64,000 nucleotides of DNA from Microvirga lotononidis (GTDB lineage: Bacteria > Pseudomonadota > Alphaproteobacteria > Rhizobiales > Beijerinckiaceae), in contig NZ_CP141048.1 in the NCBI RefSeq assembly GCF_034627025.1, forward strand, positions 2,554,001 through 2,618,000. The letters run 5' to 3'. A model generated the notes under the pieces. It did no database searches, was not told the origin of the DNA, and worked only from the letters and a program-made list of their open reading frames with translations. The translations under genes and the position numbers were made by a program. Numbering within the stretch: position 1 is the first letter of the stretch; each line of letters opens with the position of its first letter. Shown piece after piece: positions 46,450 through 54,794 of the stretch.

Positions 46450-47133
46450 TCACAAAGGGGTGCCGAGGCGTCGGCGACGCGGGAAGATCACAAGTCCGAG
46501 CAACCAGAACCCGGCACGCATGACCAGCGACAGAACGATGTAGACGAGCGCGACCAGAATATAGGTCTCGAAGGCCCGATAGGTGTCGGACTGCACGTAG
46601 TTCGCGACGGCCGTCAGTTCCTCGGCCGAGATCTGAGACGTCACCGACGAGGCCAGCATCAGCAGCACGAACTGGCTGGTCAGCGATGGATAGACCTTTT
46701 CGATCGCCGGCCACATGACTACGTGCCAGTAGATCTGGGCGCGGGAGAGCGCGAGGCCTTCGGCGGCTTCGATCTGCCCGCGGGGGATCGAGTCGAAGCC
46801 CGCGCGGATGATCTCGGTTGTGTAGGCCCCGACATTGATCGTGAGAGCCGCCGCCGCGACGGCGAAGGCGGAGAACTTCAGCCCCAGGCTGGCGAGGCCG
46901 AAATAGACGAGGAAGATCTGGACCAGAAGCGGCGTATTGCGGATCGACTCGACATAGATGCCGCAGATCCGCGAAACGATGGGATGATGGCTGCGCCGGC
47001 CGATGGCGCCGAGAACGCCGATGACCGTGCCGAGCAAGGTGGCGATGAAGGCGAGCTGAAGGGTAAGCAGCGCCCCGTCCAGGAAGGCCGGCCATCGCTC
47101 GAAGATGGTGGCGAAGTCCAGATTGATGTTCAT
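46450..47133 (-). CDS. Amino-acid ABC transporter permease (first subunit)
   Basis: 227 residues. LDGALLTLQLAFIATLLGTVIGVLGAIGRR and the coupling loop SIPRGQIEAAEGLALSRAQIYWHVVMWPAIEKV identify a HisM/HisQ-type permease. It is paralogous to the next gene in the operon. A 16-nt gap separates it from the dehydrogenase gene upstream. Confidence 0.92.
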   Translation of the reverse strand: MNINLDFATIFERWPAFLDGALLTLQLAFIATLLGTVIGVLGAIGRRSHHPIVSRICGIYVESIRNTPLLVQIFLVYFGLASLGLKFSAFAVAAAALTINVGAYTTEIIRAGFDSIPRGQIEAAEGLALSRAQIYWHVVMWPAIEKVYPSLTSQFVLLMLASSVTSQISAEELTAVANYVQSDTYRAFETYILVALVYIVLSLVMRAGFWLLGLVIFPRRRRLGTPL

Positions 47134-47149
47134 TCCAATCCGTCCCTCG

Positions 47150-48055
47150 TCACGCGGCGGCCTGGTTCGTCATCCGGTCATAGACGCGGAAGAGAGCCTG
47201 GTTGCCGTTCGTGCCTTCGCCATGCGCGCTCGCCTCGACATACTGGCTCGTCACGAGCGCGGTTCCCGGCAGTGGGACGGACAGCGAGAGCGCCTGCTCC
47301 TGCACGAGACGAAGGTCCTTGAGCATCAGGTCGATGCGAAAACCCGCGGAGGCATCGCCGGCGATCATCGCGGGACCGAGCTTGTCGAGCATCCAGGATG
47401 CGGCTGAGCCGCCGAGGAGCACAGTGCGAAGCGTGTCGAGGGCCACGCCGGAGGCGCGGCCGAGTGCAAGCGCTTCGCAAACGGCCTGGATATTGATGGC
47501 GCAGACGAGCTGGTTGCAGAGCTTGACCGTCTGCCCCGCTCCCGCCTCGCCCACATGGGTGATCGTCGTGCCCATGGCACGGAAATACGGTTCGGCGGCC
47601 AGGAAGGCGTCTTTGTCGCCGCCCGCCATGATCGAAAGGGTAGCGCTCTTGGCGCCGACCGGGCCGCCGGAGACGGGCGCATCGAGAAAGGCAATCCCTT
47701 TGGCCCGAAGATCGGCATGCATGCGCCGAACCGCGACGGGCGAGATCGTGCTCATGTCGACGAAGAGGCACCCCCGCGGCGGCAAGGCCAGAAGGCCGTC
47801 TTCGCCATAGACGATCTCTTCGACCTGCGGCGTGTCGGGAAGCATGGAGATGACGATGTCCGCATCGGTCGTGGCATCAGCCAGATTTTCGGCGCCGATG
47901 GCGCCATGACGGAGAAGATCGTCCACGGCTTCCATCCGGACGTCGTAGGCATGGACCGTGTAGCCTGCCTTGAGCAGGTTGAGGGCCATCTCCCGTCCCA
48001 TGGTGCCTAAGCCGACAAAGCCGACGGTTCCTTTGCGGACGTTCTTCTCCGTCAC
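47150..48055 (-). CDS. 3-Hydroxyisobutyrate dehydrogenase-family oxidoreductase
   Basis: 301 residues from the GTG at 48055, chosen because AGGAGAG precedes it and translation upstream is not conserved. Rossmann motif GFVGLGTMGREMALNLLKAGY, substrate loop DAPVSGGPVGAKSATLSIM and catalytic Lys in GAGQTVKLCNQLV are intact. The family oxidises beta-hydroxyacids such as tartronate semialdehyde, glycerate relatives or four-carbon sugar acids. First enzyme gene after the FadR-type regulator. Confidence 0.88.
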   Translation of the reverse strand: MTEKNVRKGTVGFVGLGTMGREMALNLLKAGYTVHAYDVRMEAVDDLLRHGAIGAENLADATTDADIVISMLPDTPQVEEIVYGEDGLLALPPRGCLFVDMSTISPVAVRRMHADLRAKGIAFLDAPVSGGPVGAKSATLSIMAGGDKDAFLAAEPYFRAMGTTITHVGEAGAGQTVKLCNQLVCAINIQAVCEALALGRASGVALDTLRTVLLGGSAASWMLDKLGPAMIAGDASAGFRIDLMLKDLRLVQEQALSLSVPLPGTALVTSQYVEASAHGEGTNGNQALFRVYDRMTNQAAA

Positions 48056-48077
48056 GGCGTCTCTCCTTCTGGTTTTA

Positions 48078-48824
48078 TCACGAGGCGCTTTGGGTCTTGC
48101 CGATGGCCGCGCGACGGCGGAAATCGTCGCCGATCGCGAAATGCTCACGCATGACCTTTTCGGCATGTTCCGGATCGCGTCCCACGATCGCATCGAAGAT
48201 GCGGCGATGATCCTCGATCAGGTATGTCTTCATCGTGTCGAAGACCTGGAGGAGTTCTCTCCGTGTCCGATGCGACCGCATCAGAATTCCCGACATGGAA
48301 TCGTGAAGGACGATGAGCGTCTCGGATTTTCCCGCCGTGACGACGGCGCGATGGAACTTGAAATCCGCGGCGCTGCCGGCATCTGCGTCGTCGATCGTCT
48401 CGGCGATCCGGGTGAGGGCGAGTTGAAGCTTCTCGAAATCCGACACCGTCGCCCGCTCCGCGGCCAGCCGGACGGCTTGGCACTCGATGGCGATCCGCGC
48501 CTGCATCACGTCATCGATGACCTCCGATTGCTGCGCGAAGGCGAAGGTGAAGAAATCGTTGAGGACGGAGAGGTCGGGACGGCGGACGATCGTGCCGACC
48601 CGGTCGCGGATCTCGACGACCCCGAGCACCGTCAGAGCACGCAAAGCCTCACGCAGGATCGGTCGGCTGACACCGAGCTGCGCAGCAAGATCGCGTTCAG
48701 GGATAAGCCGGTCGCCCGGTCGCAATGAGCCTGCGAGCAAGCGTTCGCGCAGGAAGGCGAACACTTTTTCGAACCCCTTGCCGCCACTCTCCCTAAGCCG
48801 CGTGATTTCAAGATCAGCGGTCAT
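48078..48824 (-). CDS. FadR-type GntR regulator (FCD domain)
   Basis: 248 residues. Winged HTH: LRPGDRLIPERDLAAQLGVSRPILREALRALTVLGVVEIRDRVG. The C-terminal FCD domain has the usual Asp/His metal sites (DFKFHRAVV, HRRIFDAI). It heads the importer/dehydrogenase operon with 22 nt to the next gene and probably represses it through the palindrome at 48835-48847. Confidence 0.9.
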   Translation of the reverse strand: MTADLEITRLRESGGKGFEKVFAFLRERLLAGSLRPGDRLIPERDLAAQLGVSRPILREALRALTVLGVVEIRDRVGTIVRRPDLSVLNDFFTFAFAQQSEVIDDVMQARIAIECQAVRLAAERATVSDFEKLQLALTRIAETIDDADAGSAADFKFHRAVVTAGKSETLIVLHDSMSGILMRSHRTRRELLQVFDTMKTYLIEDHRRIFDAIVGRDPEHAEKVMREHFAIGDDFRRRAAIGKTQSAS

Positions 48825-48834
48825 CTATTTTACC

Positions 48835-48847
48835 TTGGTCAGACCAA
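48835..48847. promoter_or_regulatory. Operator of the FadR-type regulator
   Basis: TTGGTCAGACCAA is a perfect palindrome around a single central base, of the TGGTC-N-GACCA form common for FCD regulators, 10 nt upstream of the regulator ATG. Binding here would shut off the whole operon. Confidence 0.7.
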
Positions 48848-49276
48848 AATACATACCACGGTTATCCAGTCAAGCGCGGCGTGTTCTGGGGTCCGTTATG
48901 ATGGTGGCGAGGAGGTCTCTGGAGCGCCGTGCCGGGAACGGAGGTTCGCCTCGGTTACGGGCCGATTTCACCGCAGCAATAGGGGGAGTGCGGGAGGGGC
49001 TGCGGATGTTGCGGCGTTTCAATATGACATCATTTCTCTGCTTATGGCGGGCCATTCAGAGCCATTCCTCTGCAAGGAGCGGAGTTGAAGAGGACAAGCT
49101 CTGCTGTTGACGCCTTATGGAGACATACCTACTGATCGGTAAGCAGGCTTTTAGAGACTACCCGCAGTCTCGATGCGCAGGCGCACGCAAGTCGATCGTG
49201 GTGCAGAGATGCGCACGTTTCTGATCCATGGGACGGGCGCATTGAGAACCGAACCCTGAAATCGCTCGATAGGACC
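48848..49276. other. Intergenic region upstream of the deacylase gene
   Basis: About 430 bp between divergent genes. A possible sigma-70 promoter is TTGACG at 49107-49112 with TACTGA 17 nt later. No convincing gene is present; a 61-codon minus-strand ORF here has no protein-like features. Confidence 0.35.
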
Positions 49277-50215
49277 ATGACGATGAATACGCTCCCGCCC
49301 TTTCGCACTGGGGAAGTCCGAATCGAGCAGGGCTATGTCCGCCCCTTCGATGGCGTTGAAATCCCCTTCGGAATCGTCGAGGGCTCTGAGCCCGGTCCTT
49401 GTCTGCTCGTCACTGCAGGCGTTCATGGTTCCGAGTTCTGCTCCATCGAGACGGCCGTTCGCCTGATGAAGAGAAGGCCTGAAGAGATCAAGGGAACGCT
49501 TGTCGTCCTGCCGATTCTGAACGTCCAAGGCTTCCATAAGCGCAGCATCTACATCATGCCGGAGGATGGGAAGAACCTGAACCGGATGTTCCCGGGCCGG
49601 GCTGACGGCTCGACAAGCGAGAGGCTCGCGCATTGGCTCGTGACGAACGTCTACCCGCAGGCGGATGCCTATCTCGATCTCCATGGCGGTGACCTCGACG
49701 AGTCGCTCGCGCCGTTCACGATCTTTCCGAGCGGCTGCGAGAAGTCGAAGGCGCTTGCCACCGCGTTCGGGATTCCGGTCGCCGTCGCTGCTGGCGGGGA
49801 GGGTTATACGGTCAATTCCGCCTACAACGTCGGGGTGCCGAGCATCCTGCCGGAGGTGAGCGGCAATGGACTCTGGGGCGAGGATACGGTCAGTGAGATG
49901 ATGGCAGGTGTCGAGCGCGTGATGCACCATCTCGGGATGATTCCGGGTCCTGTGCAACCCGCGCTTCAGACGGTCCCGCAATTCGTCACGATGTGGGTGC
50001 CGTCTGCTCCCTCCGCTGGGCTCTGGTACTCCGCCAAGGAACTCAGCGATCCGGTGGCCGTGGGCGACGTGCTGGGCGAGATCAAGGATGTCTTCGGAAA
50101 GGTTCTCGCGACCGTGCGCTCGGAAAAGGAAGGCTTCATTCTGTACCGGCTCACCAGCCTGTCCGTGAACCAGGGCGAGGCGCTGCTGGGTGTCGGAACC
50201 CCGCTCGCAAGCTGA
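49277..50215 (+). CDS. Succinylglutamate desuccinylase/aspartoacylase-family zinc deacylase
   Basis: 312 residues. Zinc ligands H50 and E53 in GVHGSEF and the His of LDLHGG; substrate-binding Arg in MFPGR. The C-terminal lipoyl-like lobe (DPVAVGDVLGEIKDVFGKV) is typical of the bacterial deacylase branch. It removes an acyl group from an amino-acid-like compound. A cupin gene follows 226 bp later. The exact substrate is not determinable. Confidence 0.87.
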   Translation: MTMNTLPPFRTGEVRIEQGYVRPFDGVEIPFGIVEGSEPGPCLLVTAGVHGSEFCSIETAVRLMKRRPEEIKGTLVVLPILNVQGFHKRSIYIMPEDGKNLNRMFPGRADGSTSERLAHWLVTNVYPQADAYLDLHGGDLDESLAPFTIFPSGCEKSKALATAFGIPVAVAAGGEGYTVNSAYNVGVPSILPEVSGNGLWGEDTVSEMMAGVERVMHHLGMIPGPVQPALQTVPQFVTMWVPSAPSAGLWYSAKELSDPVAVGDVLGEIKDVFGKVLATVRSEKEGFILYRLTSLSVNQGEALLGVGTPLAS

Positions 50216-50441
50216 TCCCTCCATCCGACGATCGCTGCGACTACATCCTTCTGGACGAATTCGCTCCTTCGTCGCGCGGAAATGCCGTCATTGCATCCCG
50301 ACCTCCTCGACGGTCGGTCTCTAGATATGTTTCTCGACGCGACATTGGCCGATCAGATGCAGAGCGTGTACGGTCGATAAGAGATCGCGCCGGTCCGCGA
50401 CTGGCCGCGGGCCGAGAACGATAACCTCGAGAGGACAATCC

Positions 50442-50837
50442 ATGGAAATCATCAGAGCGGGCTCCGCCGCCTCCGCGAAGGGACCGGACGATTGGTTTAC
50501 CGGCACCGTGCGCATCGATCCTCTGTTCAACCGGTTCGCCCCGGAGCGCGTGCAAGGCGCGGCGGTCACCTTCGAGCCGGGGGCGCGCACCGCCTGGCAC
50601 ACTCACCCGCTCGGTCAGACTCTGATCGTCACTGCCGGCGCTGGACGGGTGCAGCGCTGGGGCGGACCGGTCGAGGAGATCCGTCCCGGCGATATCGTCT
50701 GGTTCCCTCCGGGCGAAAAGCACTGGCACGGCGCGGCTCTCAACACGGCCATGCCGCACATCGCCTTGCAGGAGGTGCAGGACGGTAAAGTCGTCGACTG
50801 GATGGAGAAGGTTTCCGACGACCAGTACGGGTCATAG
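50442..50837 (+). CDS. Cupin-domain protein
   Basis: 131 residues, one conserved beta-barrel. Cupin motif 1 is [20 protein letters not shown] and motif 2 is [17 protein letters not shown], giving three His and a Gln/Glu metal site. It resembles small QdoI- or hydroxynitrile lyase-like cupins. AGAGGAC precedes the start. Function unknown. Confidence 0.82.
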   Translation: MEIIRAGSAASAKGPDDWFTGTVRIDPLFNRFAPERVQGAAVTFEPGARTAWHTHPLGQTLIVTAGAGRVQRWGGPVEEIRPGDIVWFPPGEKHWHGAALNTAMPHIALQEVQDGKVVDWMEKVSDDQYGS

Positions 50838-51129
50838 GCTGCGGTTGGGGAGTCTCGCTCTCATCCCACGGGATCTCCAGGGACGATGCGCCTGCATCGG
50901 CACTGACGCGAGGGCCGGCGGCTCTTTGCAAACGATGTCTTCCGATCTGGGAAAAGCCGCACGTTTGTCGCCAGGCTGCCCCATCATGAATTGAGCGCGG
51001 CCTGGATCGTCGTAGGCCCAAATTGTCAAAGGGCTGTCCTCTTCAGTCAAGCATCGTGCTGCGCCATGCATACAATGTGCTGTGGTGGACAGCAGGGAAC
51101 GAGAGTGTTCCGCCATTGCGGAGGTTGCG

Positions 51130-51543
51130 ATGAGAATTGCGGAGATCCTGACAGCCGCTGGACTTTGCTTGAGTCTTGCTGCGTCCGACGCGGTGGCGCA
51201 GGGAGGGCTCGCGGGACTGCAGGGCGCCTGGCTGTCGGGCAGTGAGGATTGCGCGGAGATTTTCGCAACCGGCGGGAAGGGGCCATCGTTCAAGAAGCCG
51301 GTCGACATCTTCGCGCCGGCTTTCATCGTCGCGGGGAACCGTCTGAGGACGCCGCAAGCATCGTGCCGTATCAAAGCGGTCAAGCCGGATGGAGACCGCC
51401 AGCGTCTGGCCCTGGATTGCGCCAACGCAGTGGCCGGCAGCCAGGTAGGGGTTCTTCTGTCGGTACAGTCAGATGGCTCGCTCAGGCGCTACTTCAATGC
51501 GCATGACACGACCGGCACTCAGTACAAACAGTGTTCGCGATGA
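51130..51543 (+). CDS. Small secreted protein of unknown function
   Basis: 137 residues from the ATG at 51130; an upstream GTG extension is unlikely because MRIAEILTAAGLCLSLAASDAVAQ is a clean signal peptide. The mature part has five Cys (SEDCAEIF, ASCRI, LDCAN, QYKQCSR) and a GAWLSGSEDCAEIF motif seen in alphaproteobacterial lipocalin-like exported proteins of unknown role. It ends convergent with the AraC gene. Confidence 0.65.
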   Translation: MRIAEILTAAGLCLSLAASDAVAQGGLAGLQGAWLSGSEDCAEIFATGGKGPSFKKPVDIFAPAFIVAGNRLRTPQASCRIKAVKPDGDRQRLALDCANAVAGSQVGVLLSVQSDGSLRRYFNAHDTTGTQYKQCSR

Positions 51544-51563
51544 GGCTTGTCGAGACTGCCCGG

Positions 51564-51591
51564 CTCAGCGGCATTGCACGCCGCCGCTGAG
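51564..51591. terminator. Convergent hairpin terminator-like element
   Basis: CTCAGCGGC (51564-51572) and GCCGCTGAG (51583-51591) form a 9-bp stem between the stops of the secreted-protein gene and the AraC gene; the AraC stop lies inside it. U-tracts are weak, so it may only be a partial terminator. Confidence 0.5.
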
Positions 51592-52737
51592 TGCCGAAAA
51601 GGGTGCGCCGTCCAGGAGACAAGCCCCGTGAGCCCATCCTGCACGCCAAGCTGTCGGTGTCTGGCCGGACCAGCGTCGAAAGGCACGGGTGAATGCGCTG
51701 GCCTCGGAATAGCCGAGGGCTGCTGCGATCTCGGCAAGCGGCACCTCGGTGTCACCCAGCAATTGGCGGGCAATCTCGAACCGGATCTCATTGGTCATCG
51801 ATCGATAGCCCTGGCCGCTGCCTTTGAGACGGCGGCTCAAGGTGCGGCGATGCACGGCTAGCAAACCGGCGATATCCTCCGCCGAGGAGCGGGCGCCGAG
51901 CATCCGCGTACGCAGCAGCCGACGGATATCGTCCTGGAAGCCGGCACCCGCGTTGGTCCTCAGCTGCCGTATGCGGTCCTCCAGGACGGCCCGCAGCAGG
52001 GGATCGGCGCCAGCCACGGCGCGCGTCAGGTCCTCGGCCGGAAACACTAGTGTGGCGCTCTCCTGATTGAACCGGACCGGTGCTCGAAAATGCTGCCGAT
52101 AGGATTTCGGATCGGCTGGGTTTGTGCGGGGCACGAGCACCTCGATCGGATTCCATTCGGAGCCGCACAGCGCCCGCAGCGCATTGACCGCAACAGCCAG
52201 GGAGGCATCGGTGATCTGCTCTGTACTCTCGGTCTGCGGCGAGTAGACGGCGAACGTGAGCAATGCCATGCCATCGACCTTTGTCAGCGAGGCCACGACG
52301 GCGCGATCCTGGACGTTCAGATTGGATACAAGTCCATCCAGGGCCGCGCCCACGGTGTCCGAGTGCTGCATCAGGCGTCCGACCAAGTCCATGGACAGGA
52401 TGGTGGCGCGCCGGCCGACCAGCAGCCCAAGATGCGGACAGCGCGTGGCTGCAGCACTCAGGGTGTACAATCGGGCAAGCGCGGCAATCGGAACGACATT
52501 CGTGCTGTCCTCGAACAGGCGGGGATCGAGGCCCGATGCGCGGATGAGTGCGTTCGGATCAAGGCCGAACTCGCGCAAGACCGGGGCGATCTCTTTGCTG
52601 ACCCCAAGATGGATGTACCCGGGAGGAATCGTTCCTCGAGCGGACGAGGGCGGGGCGACCGGCGCCGCCGCAATCGGCTCTGCTCGTCCTTTGCTCGGAT
52701 CCTCGTGTGCCGGCTCAATGTTGTCCTGCATCGTCAT
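51565..52737 (-). CDS. AraC-family regulator with Arabinose_bd-type sensor
   Basis: 390 residues. A proline/alanine-rich 40-residue leader is followed by the OruR/CdhR-type sensor (IAPVLREFGLDPNALIRASGLDPRLFEDSTNVVPIAALARLY...) and a C-terminal AraC HTH (AEDIAGLLAVHRRTLSRRLKGSGQGYRSM, VPLAEIAAALGYSEASAFTRAFRRWSGQTP). Members control amino-acid, quinate or carnitine-type catabolism. No target is obvious. Confidence 0.87.
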   Translation of the reverse strand: MTMQDNIEPAHEDPSKGRAEPIAAAPVAPPSSARGTIPPGYIHLGVSKEIAPVLREFGLDPNALIRASGLDPRLFEDSTNVVPIAALARLYTLSAAATRCPHLGLLVGRRATILSMDLVGRLMQHSDTVGAALDGLVSNLNVQDRAVVASLTKVDGMALLTFAVYSPQTESTEQITDASLAVAVNALRALCGSEWNPIEVLVPRTNPADPKSYRQHFRAPVRFNQESATLVFPAEDLTRAVAGADPLLRAVLEDRIRQLRTNAGAGFQDDIRRLLRTRMLGARSSAEDIAGLLAVHRRTLSRRLKGSGQGYRSMTNEIRFEIARQLLGDTEVPLAEIAAALGYSEASAFTRAFRRWSGQTPTAWRAGWAHGACLLDGAPFSALSGGVQCR

Positions 52738-52953
52738 GTCCCGTCGGCTTCGGAGAAGCGGTGCAAAGCCTGCCCGGCCGATGCCCTCGACCGTTGTGCC
52801 TTGGCGAATTACTGCGAACGGAAGAGGTCCTGGCAGTCATGAACTCAAGGTTCCTGCCTTTTCCTCCAATGCGCGTCGGGCCAGCTGTCTGGTTTCACCG
52901 GTACGGAGACTCGTTGACGGCAAGGTAAACAAGAGACGATCGGCATGATCCAC

Positions 52954-53499
52954 TCACTTCGGACAGACATCCCAAAATCCCTGAGTGCGCTGCGAATTGG
53001 TGTAGTACCAGCAATAGCCGGTGCCCGGCGACGGCGAGGCGGCATAGGTCGTGGCTGCGGCTGCCGTTACGAACCCAAGGGCCGCGCCGGCGGCGACCGC
53101 TGCCCCGGGCCGCCACCAATAGGATGGAGGACGGTACCACCCGCCCGCTGGCACGGGAGGGCGATATCCCGGACGGACGGCGACGTTGCCGGCGGGACCG
53201 CGCGCCGCGGCTCCGCCATAGGGCCCACGAGCAGCCACCCCACCGTGAGGGCCACGCGCCACCGCGCCGCGCGGACCGCGCGCAACTGCACCGCCCCTGG
53301 GGCCACGCACGGCCGCTCGCGTGTACTCCAAATGCCTATCCCGAATGCCCTCGAGCAATCTGGTCGGGAATTGCAGATATGCGGTATCCGACGATAGGGA
53401 GCTCGCTTCGACCGGCGTCCAGACCGCAGCCAGCAGGCCCAACATGCAGGTCGTTCCGATCAACCGAAGGGTGCCCTGGCCCGAGTAACGACTGTGCAT
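52954..53499 (-). CDS. Secreted Arg-Gly-Pro repeat protein
   Basis: 181 residues. After a signal peptide (ending VWTPVEASS) and an acidic/aromatic stretch comes a tandem low-complexity block: about six units of the form [AV]RGP[RHYA]GG, residues about 63-105. A proline/tryptophan-rich region (GWYRPPSYWWRPG), an Ala/Gly hydrophobic helix and a C-terminal CWYYTNSQRTQGFWDVCP follow. Similar exported repeat proteins occur in Hyphomicrobiales without known function; the strongly basic repeat may bind nucleic acid or envelope polymers. Confidence 0.7.
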   Translation of the reverse strand: MHSRYSGQGTLRLIGTTCMLGLLAAVWTPVEASSLSSDTAYLQFPTRLLEGIRDRHLEYTRAAVRGPRGGAVARGPRGAVARGPHGGVAARGPYGGAAARGPAGNVAVRPGYRPPVPAGGWYRPPSYWWRPGAAVAAGAALGFVTAAAATTYAASPSPGTGYCWYYTNSQRTQGFWDVCPK

Positions 53500-53644
53500 G
53501 CGCCCCTCCCGCTGAACGTCCGATAAATCGGCACGTTGAGCCTTGGCTGGAACTGGATCGAAGGTCCGAGAAGAACCGTCTTCATGCTCAAACCTTACCG
53601 TAGGTTAAGCATCCTAGCTTCAATTCGATCTGCTTGACACTTCA

Positions 53645-53674
53645 GGACAAGCACTTTGCAGTTTGGGACAAGCA
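53645..53674. repeat. Direct repeat GGACAAGCA with 21-bp period
   Basis: GGACAAGCA occurs at 53645-53653 and 53666-53674, exactly two helical turns apart, in the divergent region before the MatR-like gene. A TTGACA at 53633 could be a -35 element. Possible binding site for an unknown regulator. Confidence 0.4.
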
Positions 53675-53785
53675 GCGTTGGCCCTCTGCGGCAGAGTTCA
53701 CGACTCTCGGGTGCCGCAGCTAGGACATATGAGACGTCCGGTTAAGGCAAATGCCATCTCGGAGGTAGTTGCCATCCAGAGTTAT

Positions 53786-53818
53786 ATTGCGTACAATAGT
53801 GAAATTATTGCATGCAAT
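53786..53818. promoter_or_regulatory. Twin operators of the MatR-like regulator
   Basis: ATTGCGTACAAT (53786-53797) and ATTGCATGCAAT (53807-53818) are two palindromes of the same type with centres 21 bp apart, on one face of the helix, 37-69 bp before the regulator start. They resemble the TTGTA/TACAA sites of FCD-type GntR proteins, including MatR of Rhizobium. Confidence 0.75.
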
Positions 53819-53854
53819 GTGCGTCGGCGGACGCGTTTGGCCTCAGGGCGGAAC

Positions 53855-54514
53855 ATGAAGAAGAATGTCGCAACCCAGCTTCGGGATGCTATCGAAAATG
53901 AGATCCTCACGAGCGTTCTCCGGCCAGGCGAGCGCCTGGATGAGGCATCGCTGGCCCGACGTTTCGGCGTATCCCGCACTCCAGTGCGGGAAGCGTTGGC
54001 ACAACTCGACTCCGTAGGATTGGTCGAGATCCGCCCCAATCGCGGAGCGATCGTCGCCCAAGTCGGCGCGGAGCAGTTGGTGCAGATGTTCGAGGTGATG
54101 GCCGAGCTGGAAGCCATGGCGGGGCGGCTGGCGGCCCGCCGGTGCACGAGCGCCGACAGGAAAGCCATCGAGGCTGCGCACGACGAGTGCAGAGCCGCAG
54201 CGGAACGCGGCGATACCGATGCATATTATTACGAGAACGAGCGCTTCCATCAGGCGATCTATGCTGCGAGCCGGAATGGCTTTCTGCTCGACCAATGCCT
54301 GACCTTGCAAAGGCGTTTGCGTCCTTACCGCCGCCTGCAATTGCGCGCCGTCAACAGGATGAAGACATCGCTTGCGGAACATGAAAGGATCGTTGATGCC
54401 ATCTTCAACGGAGACGGTGCGCAGGCCGAGCAAGCGCTCAAGTCGCACATCATCATCCAAGGTGAGCGCTTTGAGGATCTGATCGCAGCCTTGGCCGAGC
54501 AATCGGCCGCATGA
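53855..54514 (+). CDS. matR: MatR-like GntR regulator of malonate metabolism
   Basis: 219 residues from the ATG at 53855; the frame is open from 53663 but that part covers the operators. Winged HTH VLRPGERLDEASLARRFGVSRTPVREALAQLDSVGLVE and an FCD domain (ELEAMAGRLAARRC, YENERFHQAIYAASRN). Its position directly before the malonyl-CoA decarboxylase and synthetase genes matches the matRAB arrangement of rhizobia, hence the symbol. It probably represses in the absence of malonate. Confidence 0.85.
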   Translation: MKKNVATQLRDAIENEILTSVLRPGERLDEASLARRFGVSRTPVREALAQLDSVGLVEIRPNRGAIVAQVGAEQLVQMFEVMAELEAMAGRLAARRCTSADRKAIEAAHDECRAAAERGDTDAYYYENERFHQAIYAASRNGFLLDQCLTLQRRLRPYRRLQLRAVNRMKTSLAEHERIVDAIFNGDGAQAEQALKSHIIIQGERFEDLIAALAEQSAA

Positions 54515-54794
54515 AATTTTCAACACCCATGATCCCGTCCTCCGGAAAGCCGGGAACGTGCAGTGGGTGGCCGATGCCCGGAAGGGGCATAGCTCGGCGA
54601 GAAGAGCTGTTTGGCGGCGAGTTGGGTGCCCGGACGGTCCATGCCTGCCGTCGATCCCGGCAGTTATTAAAGCCATTCCTCTTTCCGTATGCGTGCCGTC
54701 GCGTTCACTCCGCTGTCCAGCGATACCGAGCCGTACTCCGCTGGGAACTCGACACAACGTTCCTCAGCTGAACAAGATCTGGTGGAGGCCAAGC

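Noticed and set aside
48870..49055. 61-codon minus-strand ORF in the gap before the deacylase gene
   Set aside because: Basic, low-complexity product, no convincing ribosome site and no domain.
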